NCBI GenBank assembly: GCA_043793345.1
Contig: JAYVXF010000350.1
Span: 1-9,499 of the forward strand
DNA length: 9,499 bases
Reading direction: 5' to 3'
Source: UKL13-2 sp043793345
Lineage (GTDB): Bacteria; Pseudomonadota; Gammaproteobacteria; Burkholderiales; Usitatibacteraceae
Part shown: positions 6,060 through 9,499 of the stretch, in pieces
Layout: the number at the start of each line of letters is the position of its first letter
How positions within the stretch are numbered: the stretch's first letter is position 1
Translations under genes and position numbers: made by a program
Notes under the pieces: generated by a model
Database searches by the model: none
Seen by the model: only the letters and a program-made list of their open reading frames with translations
What the model was told of the DNA's origin: nothing

Positions 6060-6074
6060 CAACTCGATGAGTTG
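6060..6074 (+). promoter_or_regulatory. Hairpin enclosing the start codon of the glucan synthase
   Basis: CAACTC (6060-6065), loop GAT, GAGTTG (6069-6074): a perfect 6-bp stem with a 3-base loop. The ATG at 6067-6069 lies across loop and stem. No clear Shine-Dalgarno precedes it. If the ATG is the true start, the mRNA hairpin could hinder initiation; if the GTG at 6055 is used, the hairpin falls just inside the gene. Confidence 0.35.
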
Positions 6075-9000
6075 GTTGCCCCGATTGAATGACAGGACGG
6101 AGATTGCACGATTGAAAGCGGGTAGAAAGAATATTTTTCGCAACTTGCTCGATTGGAAGCAGTACTTGCCTGGTGCCGGGCTGCCGAAAATGCGCGAAGA
6201 CGAGGAGCAACCGCTACGCTCGGAGCTGCTCAGCGCCGATCAGATGGAGCAATACGGCAAGACCCTCGCGAGCTCGCACAAACTGACACCGAAAAGCCCG
6301 TCGGATCAACTGTTGAGCCGTCTGGCGGACAACGAAGACATGCTGGTCAGCATATGCAATTTGCTCAGCACCGCCGTCACGGAAAACCGCCGGATCACGC
6401 CGGCCAGTGAATGGCTGCTCGATAATTTTTACCTCATTGAGGAGCAGATTCGCACCGCCAAGCGGCACTTGCCGAAAGGCTACAGCCGCGAACTGCCGCG
6501 CCTGGCGCGCGGTCCGTCGGCGGGGCTGCCGCGTGTTTATGACATCGCGCTGCAAACCATCTCGCACGGTGACGGCCGCGTCGATCCGGACAGCCTTAGC
6601 CGTTTCGTCTCCGCTTACCAGACCGTCAGCGACTTGAAACTTGGCGAGCTGTGGGCGATACCGATCATGCTGCGTCTGGCGCTGATCGAGAATCTGCGGC
6701 GGGTGGCGGTGCGGGTAGGTGCGGGCATGACCGAGCGGGAATTGGCCGGCACCTGGGCGGATCAGATGATCGCGATCGCCGAAAATGATCCGAAAAATTT
6801 GATCCTCGTCGTCGCTGATATGGCGCGCTCAAATCCACCGATGACCACGCAGTTCGTGTCGGAATTCGCGCGCCGCCTGCAAGGACAGAGCCCTGGATTG
6901 GCGTTACCGCTCACTTGGATCGAGCGGCTGCTTTCCGAATCGCATCTGACGATTGAGCAACTGGTGCAGTCCGATGCGCAGAAGCAGGCGTCGGCTCAGG
7001 TGTCCATCAGCAACAGCATCGCCAGCCTGCGATTTCTCGGTGCGATGGACTGGCGCGAATTCGTTGAAACCATGAGCCTGGTCGAGCGGACGCTACGTCA
7101 TGATCCCGACGACGTGTATGCAAGGATGGATTTTGCGACCCGCGATCAATACCGCCATGTCATCGAAAAAACGGCTAAAAAAAGTCGCCACTCTGAACGC
7201 GAAGTTGCGGAACACGCAATCCATCTCGCACACACGATGGCGGGCAAGATGCCCGACGCATCCAGTCCTGTTGATGGTGATGGTGAGAGTCACCGCGCAG
7301 CGCACGTTGGTTACTACCTCGTGGGCATTGGACTGCCGCTACTCGAGCGAGCGGTTGAGGTACACGTGTCAGCGCTCGATTCGCTGCTGAGATCGTGTCG
7401 GCAACGGCCGCTGTTCCTGTATTTAGGATCGATCACGCTCATGTCGGCTGCGCTCGCTGGCAGCCTGTTGGCCATCGCGTACCGCATCGGCATGTCTGAC
7501 TGGCTTCTCGTTTTGATCGGCATGCTTTCGCTACTGTCGGCGAGCCAACTCGGCGTGGCGCTCACCAATTGGCTGGCGACCCTCGTGGTCACCCCGCACC
7601 CATTGCCGCGCATGGACTTCTCACGGGGCATTCCGCCAACCTCGCGCACGCTGGTGATTATCCCGACGATGCTCACGAGTGCGAGCGGCATTGAGGAGCT
7701 GGTTGAAGGCCTGGAGGTGAGGTTCCTCGCCAATCGCGATGAAAATCTGCATTTCGGGCTGTTGACTGATTTCGGCGATGCGCAGCAGGAAAAGCTCGAC
7801 GGCGATGACCTGTTGCTGGCGCTTGCGGGTGCGCGAATTGCGGCGTTAAATATTAAATACGCCGATGCGCACAGCGATATATTTTTCTTGTTTCATCGCC
7901 CCCGCCGCTGGAACGCGCAAGAGCGCATCTGGATGGGTTTTGAGCGGAAACGCGGCAAACTCGCCGAACTGAATTCGCTGCTGCGCGGTGCTGGTGCAGA
8001 AAACTTCCAGCGCATTGTCGGCAGGGTCGCAGTCCTCGCGACCGTGAAGTATGTCATCACGCTTGACACCGATACCCTGCTACCGCGCGACGCCGCCCGG
8101 CAGTTCGTTGGCACCATGGCGCACCCGCTCAATCGCGCCGTTTTCGATGTTCACAAGCAGCGCATCACCGAGGGCTACAGCATTCTGCAACCGCGTGTGG
8201 CGGTGAGCCTGCCGGGAACCAATCGATCACGCTATGCGCGGCTGTTTGGCAGTGAGTCCGGGATCGACCCGTATACGCGCGCGGTCTCCGATGTTTATCA
8301 GGACGTATTCGGCGAGGGCTCATTCATCGGCAAGGGCATCTACGACGTTGACGCGTTCGAGCACGTGCTCAAGGGTCGTTTTCCTGACAACCGCATCTTG
8401 AGTCACGATCTGCTGGAAGGCTGTTACGCCCGTGCCGCGCTGTTGAGCGACGTTGAGTTGTACGAGGAATATCCGTCGCGCTACGACGTGGATGTCAGCC
8501 GCCGACACCGCTGGATACGCGGTGATTGGCAGATTGCATCGTGGGCGCTGTGGCGCGTGCCAGGTGGCGCGGATGCCAAGCCGCGTCGTCAGCGCAACCC
8601 GCTCTCGACATTGTCACAATGGAAAATACTGGATAACCTGCGCCGCAGTCTCGTGCCTGCTGCATTGACGCTGCTGCTGCTGCTGGGCTGGATTATTTTG
8701 TCGCCGACCTGGCTCTGGACGCTGGTGGTCATCGGTGTAATGTTGATTCCGCCCTTGATCGCCACGACGCTCGAGCTGTTCCGAAAGCCTGACGACGTAC
8801 TGCTCGGTCAGCATCTTGCGGCCACCGTGCGCGCAGCGCTTGGGCAGCTCGCGCAATCGGTGTTCACACTGGCCTGTTTGCCATACGAGGCTTACGTAAG
8901 CATGGACGCGATCATCCGCACCAACTGGCGCATCGCCGTGTCAAAAAAACGCCTGCTCGAATGGACTCCCTCCCATTCCAGTAGCGCTGGCGGGACGAGC

Positions 9001-9499
9001 CTATACGCCTCCATCCGCGCAATGTGGATTGCACCCGTGATCGCCCTCGCCGCAACGGTCACGCTGGTGATGACAGCACCCGCCGCACTCGTCGTCGCAG
9101 CGCCGATTCTGTTTCTGTGGGCTGCCTCCCCCGTAATCGTCTGGTGGATCAGCCGCCCACTCGTCCGCCGTGAAGCACGGCTTACCACCGAGCAAATCAT
9201 TTTCCTGCAAAAAAAATCCCGCAAGACGTGGGCATTTTTCGAAACCTTCGTAGGCTCCGAAGACAACTGGTTGCCACCGGACAACTTTCAGGAACATCCC
9301 GTTGGCGTGGTCGCGCATCGCACTTCGCCGACCAACATGGGGCTGGCGCTGCTGGCTAATTTGACCGCCTACGATTTTGGCTATCTGGCGATGGGGCCGC
9401 TCCTTGAGCGCACCGCGAACACGCTCGCAACGATGACCGATTTGGCGCGGCACCAGGGTCATTTCTATAACTGGTACGACACGCAATCGTTACAGCCGC
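6067..9499 (+). CDS. ndvB: Cyclic beta-1,2-glucan synthase, N-terminal part (partial at window end)
   Basis: One uninterrupted frame of 1144 codons runs off the window edge; the family is usually around 2800 residues, so more than half is missing. The enzyme polymerises UDP-glucose into beta-1,2-glucan and cyclises it at the inner membrane for release to the periplasm, where it matters for osmotic adaptation and host interaction. Visible parts: an N-terminal cytoplasmic region (about 50-440) with EWLLDNFYLIEEQI and HVGYYLVG (from 413); membrane helices at about 449-508; a GT84 glycosyltransferase at about 520-860 with Asp667-x-Asp669 (ITLDTDT), FGEGSFIGKGIYDVDAF (from about 748), SHDLLEG (779-785) and R-x-x-RW (812-816); then two further membrane clusters (about 862-907 and 978-1036) and the beginning of the glucoamylase-like region (SPTNMGLALLANL). 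The phosphorylase-like (GH94) part lies beyond the window. Start: ATG 6067, or in-frame GTG 6055 after a TAA at 6052-6054; neither has a good ribosome site. Confidence 0.92.
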   Translation, partial: MSWLPRLNDRTEIARLKAGRKNIFRNLLDWKQYLPGAGLPKMREDEEQPLRSELLSADQMEQYGKTLASSHKLTPKSPSDQLLSRLADNEDMLVSICNLLSTAVTENRRITPASEWLLDNFYLIEEQIRTAKRHLPKGYSRELPRLARGPSAGLPRVYDIALQTISHGDGRVDPDSLSRFVSAYQTVSDLKLGELWAIPIMLRLALIENLRRVAVRVGAGMTERELAGTWADQMIAIAENDPKNLILVVADMARSNPPMTTQFVSEFARRLQGQSPGLALPLTWIERLLSESHLTIEQLVQSDAQKQASAQVSISNSIASLRFLGAMDWREFVETMSLVERTLRHDPDDVYARMDFATRDQYRHVIEKTAKKSRHSEREVAEHAIHLAHTMAGKMPDASSPVDGDGESHRAAHVGYYLVGIGLPLLERAVEVHVSALDSLLRSCRQRPLFLYLGSITLMSAALAGSLLAIAYRIGMSDWLLVLIGMLSLLSASQLGVALTNWLATLVVTPHPLPRMDFSRGIPPTSRTLVIIPTMLTSASGIEELVEGLEVRFLANRDENLHFGLLTDFGDAQQEKLDGDDLLLALAGARIAALNIKYADAHSDIFFLFHRPRRWNAQERIWMGFERKRGKLAELNSLLRGAGAENFQRIVGRVAVLATVKYVITLDTDTLLPRDAARQFVGTMAHPLNRAVFDVHKQRITEGYSILQPRVAVSLPGTNRSRYARLFGSESGIDPYTRAVSDVYQDVFGEGSFIGKGIYDVDAFEHVLKGRFPDNRILSHDLLEGCYARAALLSDVELYEEYPSRYDVDVSRRHRWIRGDWQIASWALWRVPGGADAKPRRQRNPLSTLSQWKILDNLRRSLVPAALTLLLLLGWIILSPTWLWTLVVIGVMLIPPLIATTLELFRKPDDVLLGQHLAATVRAALGQLAQSVFTLACLPYEAYVSMDAIIRTNWRIAVSKKRLLEWTPSHSSSAGGTSLYASIRAMWIAPVIALAATVTLVMTAPAALVVAAPILFLWAASPVIVWWISRPLVRREARLTTEQIIFLQKKSRKTWAFFETFVGSEDNWLPPDNFQEHPVGVVAHRTSPTNMGLALLANLTAYDFGYLAMGPLLERTANTLATMTDLARHQGHFYNWYDTQSLQP

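Larger units (their letters stand above)
5503..6066. other. 564-bp gap without a convincing gene, rich in inverted repeats
   Basis: Open frames here are short and mutually overlapping on both strands, and none has a recognised motif. Candidates considered are a 54-residue plus-strand frame from GTG 5798 to TAG 5962 (contains DEHIVVACFASDND; a GAAGG lies upstream but at a long spacing) and a minus-strand frame 5768-5463 that overlaps the end of the preceding gene. The gap carries perfect dyads at 5659-5678, 5729-5750, 5792-5815 and, at its right edge, 6060-6074. GGTCGAC occurs three times (5821, 5830, 5935). An AT-rich tract at about 6007-6040 is where a promoter for the glucan synthase could lie, but no clear -35/-10 pair is visible. 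The gap could hold a decayed gene, an untranslated RNA or only regulatory DNA. Confidence 0.5.

Noticed and set aside
5791..6210. 139-codon minus-strand frame overlapping the start of the glucan synthase
   Set aside because: About a third lies antisense to the synthase and the rest shows no family motif; no ribosome site before its start.
7100..9486. Minus-strand and alternative plus-strand frames within the glucan synthase
   Set aside because: All are shadows of the long plus-strand frame, which carries the conserved GT84 motifs throughout.
1..9499. CRISPR array, tRNA/rRNA genes, insertion sequences or phage attachment sites
   Set aside because: No regularly spaced repeats, cloverleaf-like sequence, transposase/integrase frame or terminal inverted repeats with target duplications were seen by eye.

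Overview
The window looks like chromosomal DNA of a moderately GC-rich Gram-negative proteobacterium. A beta-proteobacterium of the Burkholderiales type is my best guess. It rests on the DUF1800/DUF1501 pair, a DUF3096 membrane peptide, a RpfG-like receiver with a PAS hybrid kinase, and an NdvB-type cyclic glucan synthase. No marker gene here fixes the taxonomy, so this is inference.

Layout. Positions 1-1731 (+) hold the tail of a DUF1800 protein and a complete Tat-exported DUF1501 protein, a common pair of exported proteins of unknown role. Positions 1731-1856 form a densely folded convergent intergenic segment that probably stops transcription from both sides. Positions 1901-4485 (-) are a two-gene signalling operon: a hybrid histidine kinase with two nearly identical PAS domains, then a small single-domain response regulator. 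The genes join by an ATGA stop/start overlap, but the regulator's reading frame meets a TAA four codons after that start. Positions 4486-4832 are a divergent intergenic region with two dyads. Positions 4833-5502 (+) hold a 51-residue DUF3096 membrane protein and an unrecognised Ala-rich envelope protein with paired cysteines. Positions 5503-6066 have no convincing gene but several perfect inverted repeats. From 6067 to the window end runs the first 1144 codons of a cyclic beta-1,2-glucan synthase (NdvB/ChvB type), cut off by the window edge.

How the parts may relate. The kinase/regulator pair and the two small envelope genes are transcribed divergently and could share control, and the glucan synthase fits an envelope or osmotic-stress theme. 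Nothing in the sequence proves a link. I found no CRISPR array, tRNA, rRNA, transposase or integrase. The strongest anomaly is the broken start of the response regulator. The second is the dyad-rich gap before the glucan synthase.
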